Position numbers and translations under genes: made by a program. Shown here in pieces: positions 8,427 to 15,972 of a stretch of DNA of 64,000 nt (positions are counted from its first letter, which is position 1; each line of letters begins with the position of its first letter). Source of the DNA: Lysobacter sp. BMK333-48F3 (GTDB taxonomy: Bacteria > Pseudomonadota > Gammaproteobacteria > Xanthomonadales > Xanthomonadaceae); assembly GCF_019733395.1 (NCBI RefSeq), contig NZ_JAIHOO010000001.1:5160493-5224492 (forward strand), given 5' to 3'. Below the pieces are notes generated by a model. It was not told the DNA's origin, did no database searches, and saw nothing but the letters and a program-made list of their open reading frames with translations.

Positions 8427-9175
8427 GGGTCTTAGGAAGCAAAGCTGCCTCATAACGCAGCTATCTTCCTGAAATGAATAAGAAAAATAGGTACTACAGC
8501 CGTTCGAAAATCAGCGAGGCCCGATTTCGGGCCCTCGTGCGCTGCTGGGCCCTGGACCTGACCGCGACCAGCACCGCGCAACTGACCGGGTTGAGCGTGC
8601 GATCGGTCAACTCGATCTTCCTTGCCTTGCGTCGTGCCATCGCCACCGAATGCGAGCAGCATTCGCCGTTCACCGGCCAGGTGGAAGTCGACGAATCCTT
8701 CTTCGGACCGTGGCGCGTGCGCGGCAAACGCGGCCGCGGCGCCGGCAAGAAAACCATCGTCTTCGGCATGCTCAAACGCGGCCAGCACGTCTACACCCAG
8801 ATCGTCCCCAACTGCAAAACCGCCACGCTTCAGGCCTTAATTCGTGGGCATATTCGCCTGGAGAGCGAAATCCTCTCCGACTGTCTGTCCAGCTACGACG
8901 GCCTGGTCGACCTGGGCTATGCCAAGCACTGGCGCATTCGCCACAGCGGCAATCATTTCGCCGAGGGCGACAACCACATCAACGGCATCGAGAGCTTCTG
9001 GAGCTTCGCCAAGCGGCGCCTGGCCAAATTCAACGGGGTGCCCAAGGCCACCTTCTACCTGCACCTGAAGGAGTGCGAGTTCCGCTTCAACCACCGCCAC
9101 GAAGACCTCTACCGGGCGACCCTCAAGTTGCTACGATCCAACCCACTCTGAGGGGCTGTTTGCTTCCTAAGACCC
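8427..9175 (+). mobile_element. Complete IS1595-type insertion sequence (749 bp)
   Basis: Both ends are visible. The terminal inverted repeats begin GGGTCTTAGGAAGCAAA and are perfect for 17 bases, with partial similarity beyond. The element is flanked by a perfect 8-bp direct repeat TTTTCAAA (8419-8426 and 9176-9183), the duplication size typical of the IS1595 family. It encodes one transposase. The insertion point is the loop of the G/C-run palindrome of the composite repeat, which can be reconstructed by deleting the element and one duplicate. Confidence 0.93.
8474..9151 (+). CDS. IS1595-family (ISXO2-like) DDE transposase
   Basis: A 225-residue transposase without the N-terminal zinc ribbon found in longer IS1595 members. 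The ISXO2-like catalytic domain is intact: VEVDESFFG (first Asp), a central LSDCLSSYDGL (second Asp) and HINGIESFWSFAKRRLAKFNG (late acidic residue), ending in a FRFNHR segment. The start is AT-rich (MNKKNRYYS), unlike its surroundings, as expected for a mobile gene. The gene fills almost all of the IS, with about 47 bases before it and 24 after. No frameshift or stop is seen, so it is probably active. The short length suggests a small family subtype, and a missing upstream domain cannot be excluded. Confidence 0.88.
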   Translation: MNKKNRYYSRSKISEARFRALVRCWALDLTATSTAQLTGLSVRSVNSIFLALRRAIATECEQHSPFTGQVEVDESFFGPWRVRGKRGRGAGKKTIVFGMLKRGQHVYTQIVPNCKTATLQALIRGHIRLESEILSDCLSSYDGLVDLGYAKHWRIRHSGNHFAEGDNHINGIESFWSFAKRRLAKFNGVPKATFYLHLKECEFRFNHRHEDLYRATLKLLRSNPL

Positions 9176-9186
9176 TTTTCAAAGGG

Positions 9187-9375
9187 GGGAACGGTACGCG
9201 AAGCGTGGGCGGTTGCGGTTCGCAAGGGGGGGGACGGCAGCGCGAAGCGTGGGCGGTTGCGGTTCGCAAGGGGGAACGGCAGCGCGAAGCGTGGGCGGTT
9301 GCGATTCGCGAAGGGAGCCGTCGGCGCGAAGGGGGTCGTCGGCGCGAAGGGATGGACTGTCGGCGCGAAAGGGTC
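9187..9375. repeat. Tandem repeats in the core of composite repeat 2
   Basis: Three copies of a 42-44 bp unit start with GCGAAGCGTGGGCGGTTGCG at 9198, 9242 and 9284. They are followed by three shorter units built on GTCGGCGCGAAGGG (about 9311-9370). All reading frames through it are low-complexity, so no gene is called. The rest of the 9176-9594 gap holds the other parts of the composite repeat and a hairpin. Confidence 0.75.
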
Positions 9376-9500
9376 GGCTGCGGGCTCGAACCGGTGCCCC
9401 CTTTGGAAAAGGGGGCCAGCGCCCGGCGCCGGCGGGTTGCTGGGTGGCGTACGGAGCGCGGGGGATTTGCCGTTGCTCGTCTGTCGGCAAGGGCGCGAAA

Positions 9501-9536
9501 GCAAATCCCCCTGCCCCCCTCTTCAAAGGGGGGAAC
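9501..9536. repeat. Third, solitary left-end copy of the composite repeat
   Basis: GCAAATCCCCC, then a CCCCCC-TCTTCAAA-GGGGGG palindrome and AAC, matching 4002-4039. No right-end partner is found before the peptidase gene. Confidence 0.65.
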
Positions 9537-9560
9537 TGCTTGCGCGGGAGCTCGGGGGAC

Positions 9561-9583
9561 GCGGCGGCCGTAACGGCCGCCGC
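9561..9583 (-). terminator. Hairpin after the S9 peptidase gene
   Basis: A perfect 10-bp stem, GCGGCGGCCG / CGGCCGCCGC around TAA, lies 12 bases beyond the stop codon of the minus-strand peptidase. It lacks a T-run, so its termination strength is uncertain. Confidence 0.45.
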
Positions 9584-9594
9584 GCCGATGGCGC

Positions 9595-11676
9595 TTACTG
9601 GCCGATGTGCTGCTTCAACCAGCCGTTGACCGTGTCGTGCCACTGCACGCTGTTCTGCGGCTTGAGCACCCAGTGGTTCTCGTCCGGGAAATACAGGAAC
9701 TTGGACTCGATGCCCTGGCGCTGCAGCGCGGTGAACACGCCGATGCCCTGCTCGACCGGGATGCGGAAATCCAGCTGGCCGTGGATCACCAGCATCGGCA
9801 CCTTCCAGTCCTTGACGTGGTTGACCGGGTTGAACTTCTCGTAGCTGGCCGGCTTGTCGTACGGGGTGCCGCCCTGCTCCCACTCGGTGAACCACAGCTC
9901 TTCGGTGGCGTAGCCCATCATCCGCTGGTCGAACACGCCGTCGTGGCTGACCAGGCACTTCCACGGCTGCTGCCAATTGCCGGCGATCCAGTTGACCATG
10001 AAGCCGCCGTAGGACGCGCCCAGCGCGCAGGCCTTGTCGCCGTCGAGGAAGGCGTACTTCTTCTGCGCCGCGGCCCAGCCCTTCTGCAGGTCTTCCAGCG
10101 GGCGGTCGCCCCAGTGCTGGCTGATCGCGTCGGTGAAGGCCTGGCCGTAGCCGGTCGAACCGTGGAAGTCGATCATCACCACCGCATAGCCCTGGCCGGC
10201 GTAGGTCTGCGGGTTCCAGCGGTAGCTCCAGCCGTTGCCGAAGCTGCCCTGCGGGCCGCCGTGGATCAGGAACGCGACCGGGTACTTCCTGCCTTCCTGG
10301 TAGTTCCACGGCTTGACCACGTAGCCGTGCACGGTGTCGCCGTTCCAGCCCTTGAAGTCGAACTGTTCGAAATCGCCGAACTTCACTCCCGGCAGCAGTT
10401 CCGACGCGCTCGGCGTGATCGCGCGCTGCGGCGCGCCGTCGAGGCCGCCGACGAAGATCTGGTCGCCGCTCTTGAGGCTGTTGCGGGTGAAGGCCAGGGT
10501 CTTGCCGGCCAGGGCGACCGAACCGACCGTGCCTTCGCCGATCAGCAGCGTCGCCTTGCCGCTGGCGATGTCGACGCCGAACAACGGCTGCTGGCCGAGG
10601 TCTTCACTGGTGGTGTAGATGGTCTTGCCGTCGTTGGACAGGACGATGCCCGAGGCCGAGCGATCCCAGTCCGGAGCGATCTCACGCGCCTTGCCGCTGG
10701 CCAGGTCGAGTTCCATCAGGGCGAAGCGGTCGGCCTCGAAGCCGGGGCGCTTCATCGCCCGGTAGTACAGGGTCTTGCCGTCGGCGCTGAACACCGCGCC
10801 GGTGTCCCAGGCCGGGTTGGACGCGGTCAGGTTCTTGGCCGCGCCGCCGTCGACGCCGACCTGGTAAAGGTCGAAGTTGGTCGACCACGGCTCCTTGGCG
10901 TCGGCCCGGCGGGCGTTGAACACCAGCGACCGGCTGTCGGGCGACCAGGTGTATTCGCTGCTGTCCCCGAACGGACGCGAGGGCACGTCGCCGACGACTT
11001 CGCCGCTGACCAGCTTGGCGCTGGCCACGGTCTTGCCCGCGGCCGGCAACTCGGCGACGAACAGCCGGTTCAGGCGGCCGTCGTTCCAGGCGTCCCAGTG
11101 GCGGATGAACATGCGGTCGAAGACCTTGCCGGTAGCCTTGCTCTTCTCCGCCGCGTCGAGCTTCTTCTTGCTGCAAGCCAGGTCGGCCGCGCAGTCGGGA
11201 TAGGCTTCGGCGTTGAAGGCGACGCGCTTGCCGTCGGGCGAGATCTGGTAGCCGCCGACGTCGCCGTCGAAGGCGGTGATCTGCTTCGGCGTGCCGCCGC
11301 TCAGCGGCAGCGAATACAGCTGCGAGCTGCCGTTCTTGCTGCTGAGGAAGTACACGCTCTTGCCGTCCGGCGCGAACGCCGGCGAATTAACGTTCCAGCC
11401 TTCCGGGCTCAACCGCTTGGGCGGCGCGGCGTCGCGCGCGAACAGGTCCTCGATCCACAGCGAGGTGGTCGACTTGTTGGCGGCGAAGTCGACGCTGCGC
11501 TTGGCGAACACCAGTTGGCGGCCGTCCGCCGACAGGGTCGGCGAGGAGAAGCGGTCCATGCTGGCCAGATCGCGGATCTGCAGCCCCTGCGGCTCCGCCG
11601 GGGTGAGCGAGAAAGCCGGCGCGGACGCGCAGGCCAGGGTCAGGGCCAGCGGCAGAAGAGCGTGGCGTGGCGTCAT
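9595..11676 (-). CDS. Secreted S9 family peptidase (prolyl-oligopeptidase/acylaminoacyl type)
   Basis: A 693-residue exported serine peptidase. The signal peptide (HALLPLALTLACASAPAFS) leads into a beta-propeller (about residues 30-420, with repeated LSADGRQLVF / SPDGKRVAF / FSADGKTLYY blades). A C-terminal alpha/beta-hydrolase domain follows. The catalytic triad is readable: Ser555 in GASYGGF, Asp636 in HGQLDFRIP and His668 in ENHWV. Family members release dipeptides or acylated residues from short peptides. The signal peptide places it in the periplasm or outside. It lies beside the OPT and POT peptide transporters and a second S9 peptidase, which fits extracellular peptide breakdown feeding uptake. 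The ATG start gives the complete signal sequence. Confidence 0.9.
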   Translation of the reverse strand: MTPRHALLPLALTLACASAPAFSLTPAEPQGLQIRDLASMDRFSSPTLSADGRQLVFAKRSVDFAANKSTTSLWIEDLFARDAAPPKRLSPEGWNVNSPAFAPDGKSVYFLSSKNGSSQLYSLPLSGGTPKQITAFDGDVGGYQISPDGKRVAFNAEAYPDCAADLACSKKKLDAAEKSKATGKVFDRMFIRHWDAWNDGRLNRLFVAELPAAGKTVASAKLVSGEVVGDVPSRPFGDSSEYTWSPDSRSLVFNARRADAKEPWSTNFDLYQVGVDGGAAKNLTASNPAWDTGAVFSADGKTLYYRAMKRPGFEADRFALMELDLASGKAREIAPDWDRSASGIVLSNDGKTIYTTSEDLGQQPLFGVDIASGKATLLIGEGTVGSVALAGKTLAFTRNSLKSGDQIFVGGLDGAPQRAITPSASELLPGVKFGDFEQFDFKGWNGDTVHGYVVKPWNYQEGRKYPVAFLIHGGPQGSFGNGWSYRWNPQTYAGQGYAVVMIDFHGSTGYGQAFTDAISQHWGDRPLEDLQKGWAAAQKKYAFLDGDKACALGASYGGFMVNWIAGNWQQPWKCLVSHDGVFDQRMMGYATEELWFTEWEQGGTPYDKPASYEKFNPVNHVKDWKVPMLVIHGQLDFRIPVEQGIGVFTALQRQGIESKFLYFPDENHWVLKPQNSVQWHDTVNGWLKQHIGQ

Positions 11677-11741
11677 GGCGAACCTCTGAACGTGATCGAT
11701 GCGGGAACGGCGGCGCCGCGCGCGGCCGGGTTTGCGGAATC

Positions 11742-11784
11742 GGAACGAAAACGCGACGGCCCGGCATCGCTGCCGGGCCGTCGC
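11742..11784 (-). terminator. Intrinsic terminator of the OPT transporter gene
   Basis: A 14-bp perfect stem (GCGACGGCCCGGCA and its complement, 4-base loop) at 11753-11784. Read on the minus strand it is followed by GCGTTTTCG. It begins 8 bases past the OPT stop codon. Confidence 0.75.
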
Positions 11785-11791
11785 CTGGAAC

Positions 11792-13738
11792 TTACGCCTG
11801 CGGCACCGCCGCGTTCTTGCTGCTGCGGTAGAACAACCACACCACCGCAGCCAACACGGCCAGGCCGACCAGCGGACCGAAGTGGAATCGCTCCGGCAGC
11901 GCCAGCACTTCGCGGTTGCTGGTGATCACGATCGGGAAGGCGATGGCGATGCCCATCAGCGCCTCGCCGGTGATCAGGCCGGCGGCGAACAGGGTGCCCG
12001 GACGGTGCACGCGGTCGCTTTCCTCTTCGCTGCTGTTCGCGGTCAGACCGCGGCGGCGGCCGACGATGTGCGAGAGCAGGCCGCCGAGGAAGATCGGCAC
12101 CATCAGCTCCAGCGGCAGGTAGATGCCGATCGCCGCGGCCAGCACCGGCACGCGGAACTTGGCCTTGCGCGACTTCAGCCATTCGTCGAAGGCGATGATG
12201 AGCGCGCCGATGCCGGCGCCGATGCCGATCATCGTCCACGGCAGCTCGCCGCCGAACAGGCCCTTGGCGACCGAGGCCATCAGCGTCGCCTGCGGCGCGG
12301 CCAGCGCGTTGGGGTGTTCCGGCGTCGGCGCGCCGATGCCGTAGGCGGCGGACAGCAGGTTCAGCACCGGCGCCATGATCAGCGCGCAGGAGAACGCGCC
12401 GATGCCCAGCATCAGCTGCTGCTTCCACGGCGTGGCGCCGACGATGTAGCCGGCCTTGAGGTCCTGCAGGTTGTCGCCGCCGACCGCGGCCGCGCAGCAC
12501 ACCACCGCGCCGATCATGATCGCGGCGACCGCGCCGATGGGCGAGTCGCGGCCCAGCATCAGCACCAGCACCGCCGAGGCGAACAGGATGGTGGAGATGG
12601 TGATGCCCGAAACCGGGTTGTTGGACGAACCGATCAGGCCGGCCAGATAGGCCGACACCGACACGAACAGGAAGCCGGCGACGATCATGATGACGGTCAT
12701 CGGCACGCTGACGAACCAGTTGCCGACGATGGCCTGGTACAGCAGCAGCAGCGGGATGACGAAGCCGACCAGGGCCACCAGCATCCACTTCATCGGCAGG
12801 TCGCGGTCGGTCTCGGCGACGTCGCCGACCGCCGCGCTCTTGCGCGCCGCGGCCAGGCCGCTCTTGACCCCCGACAGCAGCGACTTGCGCAGCGAGAACA
12901 GGGTCCACACGCCGCCGATCAGCATGGTGCCGACGCCGAGGTAGCGCACCTTGGCCGACCAGATCGCGCCGCCGATGTCGGCCGCGCTGCCGCCGGCGAT
13001 GCGCGCCGCCAGGGCCGGATCGGAGTCGAGGAAGAACATGTGGTAGATCGGAATCGCGAACTGCCAGGACAGGATCGAGCCCGACACGACCACGATGCCG
13101 ACGTTGAGGCCGACGATGTAGCCCACGCCGATCAGCGCCGGCGACAGGTTGGTGCCCATGTAGCCCAGGTATTTGCCCATGAAGCCGGAGATCACCGCGT
13201 TGTCCGGGATCAGCTTCATGCCGCTTTCGGCGGCGAGCTTGAGCACCGCGCCGATGCCGCCCGCCAGGCCGAGGATCTTCATGCCCGGGCCCGGGTTCTC
13301 GCCGGCCTTGAGCACTTCGGCCGCGGCCTTGCCTTCGGGGAAGGGCAGCGGATCTTCGACGATCATCGAACGGCGCAGAGGCACCGAGAACAGCACGCCG
13401 AGCAGGCCGCCGAGGCCGGCGATGGCGAGCACCCACGAATAGCGGAAATCCTGCCAGTAGCCCAGGATCACCAGCGCCGGGATGGTGAAGATCACCCCGG
13501 CGGCGATCGACGAGCCGGCCGAGGCGCCGGTCTGGACGATGTTGTTCTCCAGGATGGTGCCGCCGCCGAGCAGGCGCAGCACCGCCATGGAGATCACCGC
13601 GGCCGGGATCGCGGTGGCGATGGTCAGGCCGGCGAACAGGCCCAGGTAGGCGTTGGCGGCGGCCAGGATCACCGCCAGGAAAATCGAGAGCGCGACGGCT
13701 CGGAAGGTCAATTGCTTCTGCGTTGCGGGCGATGCCAT
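11792..13738 (-). CDS. OPT family oligopeptide transporter
   Basis: A 648-residue polytopic membrane protein of the OPT superfamily, with about 14-16 hydrophobic helices. Family signatures seen: LTFRAVALSIFLAVILAAANAYLGL at the N-terminus, GGDNLQDLKAGYIVGATPWKQQ in the middle, and FAAGLITGEALMGIAIAFPIV near the C-terminus. OPT proteins carry small peptides, or iron chelates in the YSL branch, by proton coupling. With peptidases on either side, peptides are the likelier cargo. ATG 13738 (MASPATQKQ) has a well-placed GGAGA. The ATG 12 bases upstream (METP) is possible but has no clear binding site. A strong terminator follows the gene. Confidence 0.85.
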   Translation of the reverse strand: MASPATQKQLTFRAVALSIFLAVILAAANAYLGLFAGLTIATAIPAAVISMAVLRLLGGGTILENNIVQTGASAGSSIAAGVIFTIPALVILGYWQDFRYSWVLAIAGLGGLLGVLFSVPLRRSMIVEDPLPFPEGKAAAEVLKAGENPGPGMKILGLAGGIGAVLKLAAESGMKLIPDNAVISGFMGKYLGYMGTNLSPALIGVGYIVGLNVGIVVVSGSILSWQFAIPIYHMFFLDSDPALAARIAGGSAADIGGAIWSAKVRYLGVGTMLIGGVWTLFSLRKSLLSGVKSGLAAARKSAAVGDVAETDRDLPMKWMLVALVGFVIPLLLLYQAIVGNWFVSVPMTVIMIVAGFLFVSVSAYLAGLIGSSNNPVSGITISTILFASAVLVLMLGRDSPIGAVAAIMIGAVVCCAAAVGGDNLQDLKAGYIVGATPWKQQLMLGIGAFSCALIMAPVLNLLSAAYGIGAPTPEHPNALAAPQATLMASVAKGLFGGELPWTMIGIGAGIGALIIAFDEWLKSRKAKFRVPVLAAAIGIYLPLELMVPIFLGGLLSHIVGRRRGLTANSSEEESDRVHRPGTLFAAGLITGEALMGIAIAFPIVITSNREVLALPERFHFGPLVGLAVLAAVVWLFYRSSKNAAVPQA

Positions 13739-13750
13739 CGGCGTCTCCAT

Positions 13751-14080
13751 CGCGGTAGGTCGGGCGGTAAGGCGGCGTATGGGCGGGTGGGGATCGCCGC
13801 CGGGCGGCGCCGCACAATCCGCCGATGATCGCATCCGCCGCGGGCGCCTGTAAAAGTGCAGTGCGGCAAAAAGCGTGATTGCGCAAACCCCGAGCCCGCC
13901 GCGGCAAAGCGGGGTTTTTCCGCGTTCATCGGGGAAAAGCGCGATCGCGCATCGCCGCGACGGCCCGGCCGGCACGGGCGGCGTCCGCCGCTGCGACCGG
14001 CGCGCCGCCCGCCCGGGCCTATACTCGCGCCTCCCGGTCCGGCCCGAACCGGCCCGACCCCACGAGAGGAACGTCCGCAC
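13751..14080. promoter_or_regulatory. Divergent promoter region between OPT and POT transporter genes
   Basis: This 330-base gap must carry both outward promoters. No clear -35/-10 pair was found. It contains a terminator-like structure on the plus strand: AAACCCCG (13885-13892) pairs with CGGGGTTT (13910-13917) across a 17-base loop and is followed by more T residues. That could attenuate the POT transcript. AGAGGA lies at 14064-14069 just before the POT GTG. No small gene is evident. Confidence 0.35.
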
Positions 14081-15871
14081 GTGCCCGCCAGCCCCGCCCT
14101 GCCCGACTCCTCTCAACCCGATCCCGCCGCCGCGCGCTGCGACGAGTTCCTAGGCCACCCCAAGGGCCTGTACGTCTGCTTCTTCACCGAGATGTGGGAG
14201 CGCTTCTCGTTCTATGGGATGAAGGCGCTGCTGCTGCTGTACCTGCTCAAGTACCACCTGTTCGGCGACGACGCCGGCTACGACCTGATCGGCGCCTATG
14301 GCGGCCTGGTCTATGCCGTGCCGGTGATCGGCGGCCTGCTCGCCGACCGCTACCTGGGCATGCGCAAGGCGGTGGTGCTGGGCGGCGTGCTGCTGGTGCT
14401 CGGGCACCTGGGCATGGCCTACGAAGGCCAGGCGGCGAAGACGGTGAACGGCGCGGTGGTGCGCGACGAGGCCGCGCTGCAGGTGTTCTACCTGTCGCTG
14501 GCGCTGATCATCGCCGGGGTCGGCTTCCTCAAGCCGAACATCTCCACCATCGTCGGCAAGCTGTATGCGCACGATGATCCGCGCCGCGATTCCGGCTTCA
14601 CCCTGTTCTATGCCGGGATCAACGTCGGCGCGCTGTTTTCGGCGCTGATCTGCGCCTTCCTCGGCGAGACCTACGGTTGGAAATACGGCTTCGGCGCCGC
14701 CGGAATCGGCATGGTCGCCGGCCTGCTGATGTTCCTGTGGGGCCAGCGCTATCTGCACGGCCATGCCGAGCCGGCCGACCCGGCGCGGCTGCGCGAGAAA
14801 GTGCGCGGCCTGTCGCGCGAGGCCTGGATCTACCTGGGCAGCGCCGCCGGCGTGCTGGTGCTGTGGGGCACGATCCAGTTCGCGTCGCAGGTCACCCTGC
14901 GCCTGGGCAGCCTCGACTTCACCGCCGCGCTGGCGATCATGCTGGCGACCCTGGCGGCGTTCCTGGTCTGGTTCTTCGGCTTCATCGCCCGCCAGTGCGG
15001 CAAGGTCGAACGCCAGCAGATGCTGGCCCTGGTGGTGCTGATCTTCGCGGTGCTGATCTTCTTCACCTTGTACGAGCAGACCTACGGCTCCTGGGTGACT
15101 TTCAACGACCGGCTGATGACCAAGGACATGTTCGGCCTGGCCAACGCCGCCGACTACAAGCCGACCCTGCCGTGGTCGCTGTTCTCGATGGCGGCCAGCC
15201 CGCCGCTGATGGTCGCCGCCCTGCTCGCCAGCGACCGCGGCCGCGACGGCCTGGCCAAGGCCCTGGTCGCGCTGCTGGTGCTCGGCCTGGCCCTGGCGAC
15301 CGCGCACGACGTGGTGCTGGTGCCGCAGACCGCCGGCTCGCTGACCTACCTGGGCGCGTTCTTCATCGTCGTGCTGGCGCCGCTGTTCTCCTGGCTGTGG
15401 CCGTGGCTGGCGCGGCGCGGCCGCAGCCCGGGCAAGCCGGTGACGATGGCGCTGGGGCTGATCTTCGCCGGCCTGTCGTTCCTGCCGCTGGTGGCCGCGG
15501 CCGAGGTCGCCGGCGGCGGCGCGATGGCCAGCGTGTGGTACCTGGTCGCGGCCTACTTCATCCTCGAAATCGGCGAGATGTGCCTGTCGCCGATCGGCCT
15601 GTCGGCGGTGACCCAGCTGTCGGTGGCGCGCGTGGTCGGGCTGATGATGGGCGCGTTCTGGCTGGCCACGGCCTTTTCGGAAGTGCTGGCCGCGCAACTG
15701 GCCAAGATCGCCTCGGTCGACATTCCCGAAGGCGGCGCGATCGACCTGGCCGCGGCTGCGGCCAGGTACGGCGAGTTGTTCTCGATGCTGATGTGGCTGG
15801 GCCTGGGTTCCGGCGTCGCCTTCCTGTTGCTGGCGCCGCTGCTGCGGCGCTGGATGCACGGGGCGGGCTAG
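14081..15871 (+). CDS. POT/PTR family proton-dependent di-/tripeptide transporter
   Basis: A 596-residue MFS-fold transporter of the POT family. The diagnostic ExxERFxYYG motif is present as EMWERFSFYGMKALLLLYLL. The second POT signature follows the NISTIVGKLY segment (FYAGINVGALFSALICAFLGETYGW). About 14 hydrophobic helices are predicted. It imports di- and tripeptides across the inner membrane with protons. GTG 14081 was chosen because AGAGGA lies 11 bases upstream. The extra in-frame upstream residues are Arg/Pro-rich and unlike the family. It faces a minus-strand S9 peptidase across an inverted repeat. Together with the OPT gene and two peptidases it forms a peptide-use neighbourhood. Confidence 0.9.
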   Translation: MPASPALPDSSQPDPAAARCDEFLGHPKGLYVCFFTEMWERFSFYGMKALLLLYLLKYHLFGDDAGYDLIGAYGGLVYAVPVIGGLLADRYLGMRKAVVLGGVLLVLGHLGMAYEGQAAKTVNGAVVRDEAALQVFYLSLALIIAGVGFLKPNISTIVGKLYAHDDPRRDSGFTLFYAGINVGALFSALICAFLGETYGWKYGFGAAGIGMVAGLLMFLWGQRYLHGHAEPADPARLREKVRGLSREAWIYLGSAAGVLVLWGTIQFASQVTLRLGSLDFTAALAIMLATLAAFLVWFFGFIARQCGKVERQQMLALVVLIFAVLIFFTLYEQTYGSWVTFNDRLMTKDMFGLANAADYKPTLPWSLFSMAASPPLMVAALLASDRGRDGLAKALVALLVLGLALATAHDVVLVPQTAGSLTYLGAFFIVVLAPLFSWLWPWLARRGRSPGKPVTMALGLIFAGLSFLPLVAAAEVAGGGAMASVWYLVAAYFILEIGEMCLSPIGLSAVTQLSVARVVGLMMGAFWLATAFSEVLAAQLAKIASVDIPEGGAIDLAAAAARYGELFSMLMWLGLGSGVAFLLLAPLLRRWMHGAG

Positions 15872-15872
15872 T

Positions 15873-15972
15873 GACGAGGAACGAGTGAAGAGGAGCGAGA
15901 AGTGAGCCAAAGCGGGTGCGTAGCCGCTTGCGCCCTGCTCGCTCCTCACTCCTCTACGCTCACTCCTCGCTG
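15873..15972. repeat. Long imperfect inverted repeat between convergent genes
   Basis: The arm at 15873-15906 (rich in GAGGAGCGAG) and the arm at 15938-15972 (CTCGCTCCTCACTCCTC) are about three-quarters complementary over 34 bases. The stretch lies exactly between two converging stop codons, so it could end transcription from both sides. It has no T-run. The arms are themselves made of degenerate GAG(G/T)A-type repeats. Confidence 0.55.

Larger units (their letters stand above)
8399..9470. repeat. Composite intergenic repeat, copy 2, split by an insertion sequence
   Basis: Left end GCAAATCCCCCC at 8399, with the CCCCC-TTTTTCAAA-GGGGGG palindrome interrupted at 8427-9175 by an IS. The inner palindrome GCCCCC TTTGGAAAA GGGGGC lies at about 9397-9417 and the right end GGGGGATTTGC at 9460-9470. 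With the IS and one target duplicate removed the element is about 315 bp, close to the 299 bp of copy 1. Its core holds extra tandem repeats (about 9187-9375) absent from copy 1. Confidence 0.7.

Noticed and set aside
9187..9594. Possible CRISPR-like array in the repeat-rich gap
   Set aside because: The units abut or overlap with no unique spacers, vary in length, and no cas genes are nearby.
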